A DNA stretch of 64,000 bases from Lichenicoccus sp964242335 (GTDB taxonomy: Bacteria > Pseudomonadota > Alphaproteobacteria > Acetobacterales > Acetobacteraceae). Position 1 is the first letter of the stretch. Each line of letters starts with the position of its first letter. The translations under genes were made by a program, and so were the position numbers. The notes under the pieces are model-generated. The model saw only the letters and a program-made list of their open reading frames with translations, was not told the origin of the DNA and did no database searches. This document shows, in pieces, positions 19,261 to 28,235 of this stretch. The stretch lies in the NCBI GenBank assembly GCA_964242335.1, contig CAXTAY010000003.1, forward strand, positions 124,001 to 188,000, read 5' to 3'.

Positions 19261-20258
19261 CAGGACCCTCGACCCCGCCTCGGTGCGCCCGCCAGGGTCT
19301 CGACCATGGCGGCGCGGGCCTGGTCGTATTCGACCGAGAAGCGCTCGATCAGGGCGGAGGCGCCGAGCACGCGATCGATCGCCCCGATCCCCTGCCCGCA
19401 GCCCCAGATATCCTTCCACGCCTTCGCGGCCCCGAGGTCTCCCGATCCGAAATCCATCTTCGAGGGGTCCGACACCGGCAGGTTGTCGGGGTCGAGGCCG
19501 GCGGCCTGGATCGACGAGCGCAGGTAGTTGCCGTGAACGCCGGTGAAGAGGTTGGTGTAGACGATGTCGGACGCGCCGCTGGCGACGATCATCGCCTTGT
19601 GCGCCTGCACGGCATTCGCCTCCAGCGTCGGGATGAAGGCCGAGCCGATATAGGCGAGATCGGCACCGAGCGCCTGCGCCGCCAGGATCGACCATCCCGA
19701 GGAGATCGCCCCCGAGAGCACCAGGCAGCCGCCAAACCAGGCGCGTATCTCCCGCACCAGCGCGAACGGCGACAGCGTCCCGGCATGACCACCGGCGCCG
19801 GCGGCCACCGCGATCAGCCCGTCCGCTCCCTTCTCCACCGCCTTCCTGGCGAAACGATCGTCGATGATGTCGTGCAGCGTCAGGCCGCCCCAGCCATGCA
19901 CGGCGTCGTTGAGCTCCGCCCTCGCTCCCAGCGAGGTGATGATCAGCGGCACCTTGTGCTTGGCGCAGAGTGCGATGTCCTGGTCGAGCCGGAGGTTCGA
20001 CTTGTGCACGATCTGGTTGACCGCGAACGGCGCCGACGGCGCATCCGGGTTGGCGCGGTCGAACGCGGCCAGCTCCTCGGTGATCCGCGCCAGCCACTCG
20101 TCCAGGAGCGAGAGCGGGCGTGCATTCAGCGCCGGAAAGGAGCCGACGATTCCCGCCTTGCACTGCGCCAGCACGAGGTCCGGATTCGAGATGATGAAGA
20201 GCGGCGCAGCGATCACCGGCAGTCGCAGCCGGTCACGCAGCAGGTCGGGCAGGCTCAA
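19260..20258 (-). CDS. Nitronate monooxygenase / 2-nitropropane dioxygenase family flavoprotein
   Basis: An FMN-dependent TIM-barrel protein. Conserved pieces are RLPVIAAPLFIISNPDLVLAQ near the start, the FMN-binding AVAAGAGGHAG (about 160-170), GADLAYIGSAFIPTLEA and the GVHGNYLR stretch. Family members oxidise nitronates or act as enoyl reductases. I chose TTG 20258 (332 residues, beginning LSLPDLLRDRLRLP), with GGGGAG nine bases upstream, because extending to ATG 20339 adds a non-conserved, repetitive N-terminus. It is coupled to the downstream enoyl-CoA hydratase gene. Confidence 0.88.
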   Translation of the reverse strand: MSLPDLLRDRLRLPVIAAPLFIISNPDLVLAQCKAGIVGSFPALNARPLSLLDEWLARITEELAAFDRANPDAPSAPFAVNQIVHKSNLRLDQDIALCAKHKVPLIITSLGARAELNDAVHGWGGLTLHDIIDDRFARKAVEKGADGLIAVAAGAGGHAGTLSPFALVREIRAWFGGCLVLSGAISSGWSILAAQALGADLAYIGSAFIPTLEANAVQAHKAMIVASGASDIVYTNLFTGVHGNYLRSSIQAAGLDPDNLPVSDPSKMDFGSGDLGAAKAWKDIWGCGQGIGAIDRVLGASALIERFSVEYDQARAAMVETLAGAPRRGRGS

Positions 20259-20501
20259 GCGCGTCGATCTCCCCGGATCGGCGGCCCGGAGGCGACCACC
20301 CCCGGCACCGCCTTGCAGGCTGCGTGCGCAGCAGAGCATGCGCGCTGCCCGATGTCACCCGGTGCGCGGACGCCCCTGCGATGGGCATCACACCGTCCCG
20401 TTCCGGAACTATGCGTCGCGCTGCCTGTTGCGTCGCGACCATGCTCCCGGACGCCGCCGTCGCCGCGGCGGAGCGAGCGCGGCGTGAGGACGGAAGCTTC
20501 G

Positions 20502-22223
20502 ATGACGAGGCGCGATGCGTTCGGCCTGCTCGCCGGCGGTCTCCTGACCGGGTGCGCGGTCGCCACGCGGACCGCGGCACCCGCGCCGTTGCAGCGCGGC
20601 GCGCTGGCACAATGGTGTCGCGCCTCCGAGGGCACGATCATCGACGCGGATGGAGGCGTATCGGTTTGGAGGGACCTCAGCGGCCAGGACAATCATCTCA
20701 CGCAGGCAGTCCCGCGAAACCGGCCGACCATCGCGAGTTCGGCGGTCAACGGTGAGCCGGCACTCTCGTTCGACGGCGCGGACCAGTTCCTCGACAATCC
20801 CTATCTCGGCGAGCCGCGCTGCGAGATCATCGTTGCCCGGCTGCGCCACGGTGCCACCGGTCTGCCCGTGTTCCACGTCCTGATCGGCGCCGACGGACCC
20901 GCCGGCGTGCAGCTCGGCGCCTACTATTTCCAGGCGATGGTCGCGTCGAGCGACTTCGACCGTCGTCTGGCCTATGTCCGGCCGACCGTGGAGGAGATCG
21001 TGAGCCCGCTCGATCAGCGCGATTTCGCGGTGCGGGCGGAGAGCCAGCCGGTCATCGATGCGTGGGGCATCTTCGCGGTGCGCAACGACGGCGACACGGT
21101 GCGGCTCTACAAGTCCGGCCTGCGGTGCGGGCAGCCGGTGGCGGTCGGCGCGGTCGCCTCGCAGCCGATCCTGCGCGCCACCGTCGGGTGCGGCTTCTAC
21201 GGCAACCAGCCCACCGACTTCGCGCCCATCGACGTCGCCGAGAAGATCAGCTTCAGCGCCGACCTCTCCGACGCAGAGTTCCTCGATGTGATCGGGTATC
21301 TGCGTCGGCGCTACGATCTGGGACTGTCCGCCGGCAGCGGCGATTTCATCTGGCCGGTGTTCCAGGCGGACGGAGGCGACGAACGCGGCTCGAACGACAA
21401 TCTGGTGCTGTTGCAGGGCGACGGCGAGACCTTCCGCTACCGCCCGTCGCACTACCTGCCCGCCCGCGGCGTGTGCGTACGCGATCCCAGCATGGCGGCG
21501 TGGAACGGCATGACACTGCTGGCACACACGCTCTGGAGCGCCAGCGGCTCACCCGCCGCCTTCGCGCTCGCGGTCAGCCGGGATGGCCTGGGCAGCTTCT
21601 CGCACCTCGCGACGGTGCAGGTTGGTGCGGCGGTCGCGGACGCGCCGCACGGCCAATGCTGGGCGCCGGAGTTCGTGCGTAACCGCGACAACTCGACCTA
21701 CCTGCTGGACGGGCGCCCGGTGGTGCTGTGCAACGTCTCGCCGGGACCGCCGTCGGGGGATAACGAGGTTGCCGGCATGCGGTACTGCCTGTTCACCCCG
21801 TCGGGCGAGGATCTCGCCGCGCCCTGGACGTCGCTCGGCCGGCTGCCTGGCCTGCCACCCAACATCATCGACGGGTTCCTACTGTTCGATGCGGTCGAGC
21901 AAACCTGGTTCGCGTCGGTGACGCCTTGCAATCCGCCGCAGCGGGTGCGGCTCTACCGGGCGGACAGCATGCTCGGCGCCTACCTGCCGCTCGGCGGCGG
22001 CGATGCCCTGGGCGATGTGTCCTACGAGGGCACGTCGATCCTTCGCCTCAGCGACGGGTCCGAACGCTACTTCCTCGACGCGCGCGGCGGCGGCTACTTC
22101 ATCTCCGACAACCCGGGCGGCCTGCTGTCCGGCCGGTGGAGCACACCCCGGCCGGTGGTGACGCCGTTCATGCCGCAGCACGGCACGCCGTTGCCCGCGC
22201 CGGCGGACAGCGCCACGTTATGA
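20502..22223 (+). CDS. Lipoprotein with LamG-like and beta-propeller-like domains
   Basis: A 573-residue secreted protein. The N-terminus has twin arginines at positions 3-4 and a lipobox ending in Cys (LLTGC, Cys18), so it is probably a lipoprotein. Residues 30-265 resemble a LamG/concanavalin-like fold (VWRDLSGQDNHLTQAVP and PALSFDGADQFLDNPY). Residues 280-560 have repeated W/aromatic-rich blades reminiscent of GH43-type five-bladed propellers (WNGMTLLAHTLWSA, GQCWAPEFVRNRDNSTYL, GDVSYEGTSILR, YFLDARGGGYF). Carbohydrate binding or hydrolysis is plausible but not shown. ATG 20502 follows GGAAG. Confidence 0.7.
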   Translation: MTRRDAFGLLAGGLLTGCAVATRTAAPAPLQRGALAQWCRASEGTIIDADGGVSVWRDLSGQDNHLTQAVPRNRPTIASSAVNGEPALSFDGADQFLDNPYLGEPRCEIIVARLRHGATGLPVFHVLIGADGPAGVQLGAYYFQAMVASSDFDRRLAYVRPTVEEIVSPLDQRDFAVRAESQPVIDAWGIFAVRNDGDTVRLYKSGLRCGQPVAVGAVASQPILRATVGCGFYGNQPTDFAPIDVAEKISFSADLSDAEFLDVIGYLRRRYDLGLSAGSGDFIWPVFQADGGDERGSNDNLVLLQGDGETFRYRPSHYLPARGVCVRDPSMAAWNGMTLLAHTLWSASGSPAAFALAVSRDGLGSFSHLATVQVGAAVADAPHGQCWAPEFVRNRDNSTYLLDGRPVVLCNVSPGPPSGDNEVAGMRYCLFTPSGEDLAAPWTSLGRLPGLPPNIIDGFLLFDAVEQTWFASVTPCNPPQRVRLYRADSMLGAYLPLGGGDALGDVSYEGTSILRLSDGSERYFLDARGGGYFISDNPGGLLSGRWSTPRPVVTPFMPQHGTPLPAPADSATL

Positions 22224-22374
22224 GCCCGTCGCGGACGCTGGCCGAGGACGCAGAACCGACGGCTCGCCGCCGTCATGGCCGTCGGGAGGAAAGCTCTGGT
22301 CGCGCGTCGACTGCCCTGCGAGGGTATCGCCGCAGGCGGCCGCGCCATCCTGCCGCCTGATCGGAGACCGGAGC

Positions 22375-23361
22375 ATGACCGCCCCCGCCATCGTCACCGT
22401 GACCCTCAATCCGGCGATCGACCAGACCGTGCATCTGAAGGAGCTGATCCCCGGCACCGTGCATCGCGCCCTGCATGCCGAGCAGCAGGCCGGCGGCAAG
22501 GGCGTCAACGTCGCGGGCTGCCTGTCGGATTGGCGTCGCTCCGACGAACCGCCGATCATCGCGACCGGGTTCCTTGGCCGGATCAACGCACCCACCTTCC
22601 AGTCCTTCTTCGACAGCAAAGGCATCATCGACCGCTTCGTTCGCCTGCCCGGCCAGACCCGGCGCAACATCAAGCTGCTGGACGAGACGACGGACGATAC
22701 CACCGACATCAACCTGCCCGGCCTGGTGCCGCAGCCGGCGCATCTCGACGAGCTTCGTGCGCTGCTGGGCGCGGAGACGCAGCCGGGCAGCACCGTCATA
22801 CTGTCCGGAAGTCTGCCGCCGGGAGTGCCGGATGCCACCTACAGGGTTCTCGTCGGGCTGCTCAACAGCCGCGGTGCCCGGGTGGTGCTGGATACCAGCG
22901 GTCTGCCGTTCCGCGAGGCGCTCGCGGCTCCTGCCGATGCGCTGCCCTGGGCGATCAAGCCGAACCAGCAGGAGCTCGAAGAGTGGGCCGGTAAGCCGTT
23001 CGGCGATCTGGCGGAGATGGTGCAGGCGGCGCTGATGCTGTGCCGGCGCGGCATCGGGCTCGTGATCGTGTCGCAGGGCGCCGAGGGCGCGCTGTTCGTC
23101 AGCGAACGCAGCGTGCTCCTCGGCCGTCCGCCGCTGCTCAAGGTGACCAGCACCGTCGGCGCGGGCGACGCGCTGGTGGCGGGCGCGGTCTCGGCGATGC
23201 GGGAGAAGGCGGATCCGGCGCGGCTGGTCCGGATGTCGCTCGCCTTCGCGACCGCGAAACTCGCGCAGCGCGGCCCGAACCTGCCCAACCGCGATGCCGT
23301 GCTGGCGCACATGGAGAGCATGAACATCGAATGGCTGAAGGCCGACGGCGCGCGACCCTAG
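22375..23361 (+). CDS. 1-phosphofructokinase / hexose kinase, PfkB family
   Basis: A 328-residue ribokinase-fold kinase. It opens with VTVTLNPAIDQTV, has the sugar-binding GGKGVNVAGCL at about 41-51, ILSGSLPPGVPD at about 142-153 and the C-terminal anion-hole/catalytic motif TVGAGDALVAGAVSA with Asp near 264. This is the FruK/LacC (TIGR03168-type) subgroup, which phosphorylates fructose-1-phosphate or tagatose-6-phosphate. No PTS or sugar transport gene is adjacent, so the substrate is left open. Confidence 0.88.
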   Translation: MTAPAIVTVTLNPAIDQTVHLKELIPGTVHRALHAEQQAGGKGVNVAGCLSDWRRSDEPPIIATGFLGRINAPTFQSFFDSKGIIDRFVRLPGQTRRNIKLLDETTDDTTDINLPGLVPQPAHLDELRALLGAETQPGSTVILSGSLPPGVPDATYRVLVGLLNSRGARVVLDTSGLPFREALAAPADALPWAIKPNQQELEEWAGKPFGDLAEMVQAALMLCRRGIGLVIVSQGAEGALFVSERSVLLGRPPLLKVTSTVGAGDALVAGAVSAMREKADPARLVRMSLAFATAKLAQRGPNLPNRDAVLAHMESMNIEWLKADGARP

Positions 23362-23468
23362 CGGACGGCCGCGCCTCGGGTCGCCACCCGCAGATCCGCA
23401 TGGTGCGGTGCGCCGCGCGCTGCTAGAGCTTTCGGCATCAGGCAGCGGCGGTCCAGGCGGGCGAAGAC

Positions 23469-23666
23469 GTGAGCGATGATCTGCCGGAGCGGCCCCGGAC
23501 GAGGCTGAACATTCTTCCGCTCGATGGCCTTGGCGTGGCCGAACTCCACGCCTACATCGGTGATCTGCAACGCGAGATCGAACGGGCCCACGCCACGATC
23601 CGTCGCAAGCAGGATCACCTGGGAGCGGCCGACAGGATCTTTGGAAAGCCTCAGCAGCCTGGATAG
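23469..23666 (+). CDS. DUF1192-like small protein
   Basis: A 65-residue protein from GTG 23469. It matches the DUF1192 pattern: LPLDGLGVAELHAYIGDLQREIER followed by a basic helix with Lys-Gln and a terminal phenylalanine segment (AADRIFGKP). These short helical or coiled-coil proteins are common in alphaproteobacteria and have no known function. It lies 107 bp after the PfkB-family kinase gene. Confidence 0.65.
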   Translation: MSDDLPERPRTRLNILPLDGLGVAELHAYIGDLQREIERAHATIRRKQDHLGAADRIFGKPQQPG

Positions 23667-24189
23667 GCTCTCGGGCGCGTAGCCGCTCGCGTCGCGACCG
23701 ACGGATCGCATATCCCCACGGCGCTCGATCAGGCCGCCTACCGCACCTGGGATGGCAGCAACCCTCGCGCCGGTTTCGTCGGCGGCGATCCGGCTGCGTG
23801 ACGCGTCTCATCGTGGCGCCGAATACTTAACAACTGAATAAGCATTCTTTAGCCAGACTGAAGGCACATCTGTCCCGTCGGGCAGTTAGGGCAACAGTGT
23901 CTGGTGCATCGATGTAACAGTTCTGGTCGCTGTCGCGTGATCATCAAGCTTACGTGTGTTTCGGTTTGTTGCAGTGCAGGAGAGGAACCATCGGGCTCAC
24001 TCCCCAGGCTAGCCAGGCGGTCCGGATCGGCGATCCGCGAACCGTGTCGGAAAAGACACAGAAGACCAGGCACGTCATCGGAACCGATCATGCTCCCTAC
24101 ACTGCCGATCCCGATCGGAGTTATACTTGGTGACCGGCCACCCACCTCCGAACCGTTATTGCAGTGGCGATAGCGGGACGATCGGTGCG
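23667..24189. other. Gap with AT-richer stretch, no convincing gene
   Basis: No family-like protein is seen in any frame. From about 23820 to 24130 the base composition is clearly AT-richer than the flanks (for example TTAACAACTGAATAAGCATTC). This may be promoter DNA for the small downstream gene or foreign or decayed sequence. Confidence 0.4.
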
Positions 24190-24381
24190 ATGCGGGCAAA
24201 CTTGTCCTACAGGAGAATCAGGGTGGTTCAGGCAATCGTGGAACAGCTGGCTTTGGTCGGGCTGCTGGGTCTGCTGGTGAAGCTGACGCTATGGGCGCAA
24301 CCCGGCGCGGCGGAGGCCAGCGATCTGTGGGAGCGACAGGCGCTGCCCGCACTTCCATCCAACAAGGATCAGTCGGAATAG
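24190..24381 (+). CDS. Possible small single-pass membrane protein (63 aa)
   Basis: From ATG 24190 the frame gives 63 residues with a basic N-terminus (RANLSYRRIR), one hydrophobic segment (LALVGLLGLLVKLTLWA, about 19-35) and a polar C-terminal tail. The positive-inside layout fits a membrane anchor. The ribosome site is weak (GCGGGACG), and the frame continues upstream to a GTG at 24127. No family was recognised and no partner gene is evident. Confidence 0.4.
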   Translation: MRANLSYRRIRVVQAIVEQLALVGLLGLLVKLTLWAQPGAAEASDLWERQALPALPSNKDQSE

Positions 24382-25099
24382 CGGACGCAGCATGGCCGCC
24401 GACGCGCGACGGCCGACTGTCGACGCGTTGACCGGCGGCCGGGTCGCGTGCGGTGCGTACGGCGGTGCCGGCGCCCCGTCCCTGCGTGATGACGCGCCGA
24501 CGCCGCAGGGTTCCTCAGCGATCGCATCGGGTGTCGCACGATCCTGGCGGCGGCATGCCTTGGAGATCCGGCCAGACGCCGCCTCACGCCGTCTGGCAGC
24601 GCGTCGGGCGTCGACGGTTTGATCGGACGCGGCCCGTTGCGCCCAGCTCGAACTCCTGAGTGGGCTCGCGCCGTCCGAAGCGCGCCAGCGGTTCTATGGC
24701 CGCACCACCCCGAGGCTGCGAGCACGGAGCCCGCTGGCCACCGTGAGCGTCGACCACGAACGCGTCCGAGCGTGCGCCGCCGGTCACCGACGTCAAATGC
24801 GTCGCGCAGGGCGATCCGACCGGTCCACGGCAAGGCAGCGGTTCCAGGAGGCGCGTGCTGCGCCGGGCGCACTCCCGCCTATCGGACGCGCCTAGCTCGC
24901 GGCATTCGCGCGACGCGAGATCATCTCTGAAAGGTGCCGAAGAACTACTCCGGATCATGGTTCCGGCGCGTAGTTCACACTTCAGGAGCCGAGGCGACCG
25001 GCCACCCACTCGCCGCTTCAGTATCCCACGGAAGCGGTTGAACCGGACGTGTGCCGGGCGTTTAGATGGCGGCGAACGACCCCGGAGACCGACGATGCG
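24382..25099. other. 718-bp stretch without a convincing gene
   Basis: Several short frames exist, but their proteins are Arg/Ala-rich and lack any family pattern, as expected for chance frames in GC-rich DNA. No RNA gene or clear repeat was recognised. It may be decayed coding sequence. Confidence 0.45.
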
Positions 25100-25273
25100 C
25101 TAGCGGATTGCGGCGATGAACGCGGCCTCGAGCAGGAACGTCCCGATGCTGCCTAGGACCGCGCCCGCGAACAACGCGATCAGCGTGTTGTAGCTCGACG
25201 TGGCATGTCGCCGGCCCGCCTCGCCGTAGGCCGAAATCATCCTACTGTCTTGCGCTGCATCGTAAATAGACAT
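25100..25273 (-). CDS. Small membrane protein (57 aa)
   Basis: From ATG 25273 the protein begins MSIYDAAQDSRMISAYGEAG and ends with a hydrophobic segment (TLIALFAGAVLGSIGTFLLEAAFI) and a terminal Arg. GGGGAA lies about nine bases before the ATG; a TTG 18 bases upstream is an unlikely alternative. It looks like a one-helix membrane protein with a cytoplasmic N-terminus. No family is recognised. It is the last feature before the TonB receptor's 3' end. Confidence 0.5.
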   Translation of the reverse strand: MSIYDAAQDSRMISAYGEAGRRHATSSYNTLIALFAGAVLGSIGTFLLEAAFIAAIR

Positions 25274-25479
25274 TGTAACGAAATTCCCCAACAGGGACGG
25301 CTTGGCTGATTCATCAATACCAGCCTCTTACGTTTCCTATTGACAACTATATTCCCGCCATTCCCTGGCGAGCATTGAGAATTTGACGATCATGGTATGC
25401 AAATTCAGACAAGCTGACGGCCGGTCGCGCGCCGGCACGTCGGCCTGCCACCTCCGATCAGCCTGACCGGGATGCGCCG

Positions 25480-27867
25480 TCAGAAGCGCTTCATCAGGTT
25501 GAGCCCGATGGTCAGCGGACGCAGCGTGTAGCTCTGCACCACCGAGTTGATGATCGGCCGCTGGATGATCGTCTTGTTGTCCAGCAGGTTCTGGACGTAG
25601 AGCGAACCCTGCCAGCCGCGCACCTCGACGCCGACGCTCGCATTGAGCACGCCGTACGCGGGATCACGGTAGTTCGGGTCCGTCACCACGAAGCTGCCGT
25701 TCGACGGCCCGACCCAGTCATAGTCCGCCTTGATGAAGCCGGTGATGTTGCGGGTGAGCTCGTGGTAGTAGTCCGCGATCGCGGCCGCACTCCATGATGG
25801 GGTGAACAGCACGTTCTCGCCGACCGCGGCGGTCTGCGCGTTGATCGTGCTGGTGATGGTCGCGTGTTCCGCCCCGACATTGATGCCCAGCGTCAGGCCG
25901 GGCAGCAGCGGAGGCCGGTAGCGGGTCTCGACCTCGCCGCCATAGGCCGCCGCGTCACCGACATTGTAGTTGAAGGCGCCGCCGCAGATCGGGATCGTGA
26001 TCGTCTGCTGGATGCGCGACCAGTCGATGTAGTAGCCGGCGACGTTGACCGACAGCGTCCGGTTCAGCAGCAGCGCCTTCGAGCCGGCCTCGTAGCTCCA
26101 GAGCTGGTCCGAACCGTAGGTGGTCGGCGCGTCCTGGAAACCGATCTGGTTCAGCCCTTCGACGCAGGCGATGTTGGTGTTGGGTGTGGTGGCGCCGCCC
26201 AGGCGGAAGCCCTTGGCGATCGTCGCATAGACGGTCGCGGTCTTGCCCAGGTCGTAGGTCGCGGTGAATTTGGGGGTGGGTGCGGTAAAGCTGGCGGATT
26301 GCCGGTACGGCGTCCCGTTGGTGCCGGCATTGCCGAGCTCGAAGAAGCCGGCGCCGGTCTCGGAGAAGGTCTCGTGCGCCGACACGTAGCGCTCGCCGAA
26401 CCCGAGATGCAGCCGCGGGGTCAGGTCGTAATTGACCTGGCCGAAGCCCGCGTACTGGGTAATGTCGTTATGGTCGTAGACCGTCCACACCAGGTCGTTG
26501 TTCCACAGTCCGGGGTTGCCGGGCTCGCCGAGCACGGAGTCGTTGATGTTGAAGCCGTAGATCTGCTGGAAGTCGTTGCTGAACCCCGGGATCGGTTCGT
26601 AATCGAGATGGCTCCACTTCTGGTCCGAATAGAAGAAGCCGAGCACCCAGCGCAGCCGCTGATCGTCGTGCGACGCCAGCCGCACCTCCTGCGTCACGGT
26701 CTTGAAGCGGTCGGTGAACAGCACCGGCGACGGCACGTTGGCGAGGATGTTGTCGTTCTGCCGCTGGTGCTGCGGATAGGCCGGATCGAGGAAGAACTGA
26801 GCGATCGCGGCACTGTTGAAGAAGGTGCCGTCCGCCTGCCGGTCCACGTCGCGCTGGAAGAAGCTGGTGATCGAGGTCAGCTCGGCGAAGCCGAAGATCC
26901 CTTTCTTGATCGTGACGCTCGGGATGTACATCTTGTCGCTGATGAATTCGCGCACCTGCTTGTTCTGGTTGTACAGCCCGAGATCCTCGAAGAAGTTGGG
27001 CGAGTCTCCGGTGTATAGGTCCTGGAAGAAGAAGGACGGCGTGATGGTGAAGTCGGGCGTCAGCTGGAGCCTGCCGGTGATGCGGACGACGCCGGTGCGC
27101 TCGTAGTTGGTGCCGCTCTTGCGCGGACCGTCCTCGAGCGTCTCGTTGTCGATCCAGCCGCTGTTGTCGAGGAACTCGCCGGCGATGCGCAGGGCGAACA
27201 CGTCCTTGACCACCGGGACGTTGACGGTGACCTGCTGGTCGGTGTTGACGCCGCCGTGCACGGTGCCGGACACGTCGGAGTTGACGTACGCGCCGTACTT
27301 CTCGAGGTCGGGTTGGTTGGTGATGAAGCGGATCGTGCCGCCTTCGGAACTGGCGCCATAAAGGGTGCCCTGCGGCCCGCGCAGTACCTCGACCCGATCG
27401 AGATCGAGGATGCGCGGCTGTGCCGCACCCTGATAGCCGTTCTGCGTGATGATCGGCACCTCATCCATGTAGATGCCGACCGTGGGATTGCCGACCGTCG
27501 AGCTGACGCCGCGTATCGAGATGTTGTCCTGCCCGGGTCCGTTGTGCGCCGCGAACGAGACGCCCGGCAACACGCGCGTGATATCCTCGTAACTCTCGAT
27601 GTGGTGGTCGAGCAGCTCCTTGCCGCTGATCACGCCGACGCTGCCGGGCACCTTGCGGGAGTTCTCGCTGCGCTTGTTGGCGGTGACGACGACCTCTTCG
27701 AGCTGTGCCGGCCGCTTGTAGCCGGACTTGCTCTTGGTCGCCGGTGCGACGCCAGTCGGCGGAACGCCGATGACGTCCTTGTCCTGAGCCCGCGCGAGGC
27801 CCGCGGGGGTGACACAGAGAAGGGTGACCGGGCCGAGAATCCCCAAGGTCCTGCCGAAAAATGCCAA
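25480..27867 (-). CDS. TonB-dependent outer-membrane receptor
   Basis: A 795-residue energy-dependent outer-membrane transporter. A signal peptide is followed by a TonB box-like EEVVVTANKR (about 57-66), a plug domain with PGSVGVISGKELL, GQDNISIRGVSS and DLDRVEVLRGPQGTLYGASSEGGTIRFITNQP, then a beta-barrel ending in Phe (TIGLNLMKRF). It resembles the large iron/sugar/aromatics receptor group of alphaproteobacteria; the ligand is not predictable. The TTG start at 27867 has GGGAGGAT just upstream. A promoter with a dyad operator lies 70-95 bp upstream. The nearest catabolic genes are the divergent-side deacetylase/amidohydrolase pair. Confidence 0.92.
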   Translation of the reverse strand: MAFFGRTLGILGPVTLLCVTPAGLARAQDKDVIGVPPTGVAPATKSKSGYKRPAQLEEVVVTANKRSENSRKVPGSVGVISGKELLDHHIESYEDITRVLPGVSFAAHNGPGQDNISIRGVSSTVGNPTVGIYMDEVPIITQNGYQGAAQPRILDLDRVEVLRGPQGTLYGASSEGGTIRFITNQPDLEKYGAYVNSDVSGTVHGGVNTDQQVTVNVPVVKDVFALRIAGEFLDNSGWIDNETLEDGPRKSGTNYERTGVVRITGRLQLTPDFTITPSFFFQDLYTGDSPNFFEDLGLYNQNKQVREFISDKMYIPSVTIKKGIFGFAELTSITSFFQRDVDRQADGTFFNSAAIAQFFLDPAYPQHQRQNDNILANVPSPVLFTDRFKTVTQEVRLASHDDQRLRWVLGFFYSDQKWSHLDYEPIPGFSNDFQQIYGFNINDSVLGEPGNPGLWNNDLVWTVYDHNDITQYAGFGQVNYDLTPRLHLGFGERYVSAHETFSETGAGFFELGNAGTNGTPYRQSASFTAPTPKFTATYDLGKTATVYATIAKGFRLGGATTPNTNIACVEGLNQIGFQDAPTTYGSDQLWSYEAGSKALLLNRTLSVNVAGYYIDWSRIQQTITIPICGGAFNYNVGDAAAYGGEVETRYRPPLLPGLTLGINVGAEHATITSTINAQTAAVGENVLFTPSWSAAAIADYYHELTRNITGFIKADYDWVGPSNGSFVVTDPNYRDPAYGVLNASVGVEVRGWQGSLYVQNLLDNKTIIQRPIINSVVQSYTLRPLTIGLNLMKRF

Positions 27868-28235
27868 ACGATCCTCCCGTCACGCTGCCTTCGTGTGCGC
27901 CAACCTTCGCGATCGCCGTGAGACACCCGTCTCGACTAGAACAGCCTTGCTGTTCTGCTTCAATGGTAAATTTTAGAAAGACAGAGCTGCCGGAGTCCAG
28001 AAAATAGTCATGCTGCACGTAAAGCGGAAGGTCACGGCGGATACGGCCGCCGGAGGCGCTCGCGAAGCGGATTTTCTGCCTAGGAAAAGAACAGCTTATT
28101 TTCGATCCGGCTTTTCCGCGAGGTGCCGTGCGCCGCAGCCGGCTTTCGATTTCCTTCACACCTGGCGAGGCGCCCGCCCCGTTTATGGCTCGTCGCTTCG
28201 AACCGCCCGGTTTCGAAAGCGCCGAAGCTGTGCTG
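27868..28235. other. 368-bp upstream region of the TonB receptor gene
   Basis: No gene is seen. The part next to the receptor gene holds a candidate promoter and operator (listed separately), and the middle is AT-rich. The part near 28236 is the 3' flank of the deacetylase gene. Confidence 0.5.
27935..27963 (-). promoter_or_regulatory. Promoter with a palindrome in the spacer, ahead of the TonB receptor
   Basis: On the minus strand TTGAAG (27963-27958) and TCTAGT (27940-27935) are separated by exactly 17 bases. Each matches the sigma-70 consensus at four of six positions. The spacer is covered by a perfect dyad, AGAACAG-CAAGG-CTGTTCT (27956-27938). A repressor bound there would block polymerase, so the receptor gene is probably controlled by an unlinked or nearby regulator. 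Confidence 0.45.

Noticed and set aside
23849..24199. 116-codon minus-strand frame
   Set aside because: It has no family similarity, no ribosome site and lies in AT-rich DNA opposite another chance frame.
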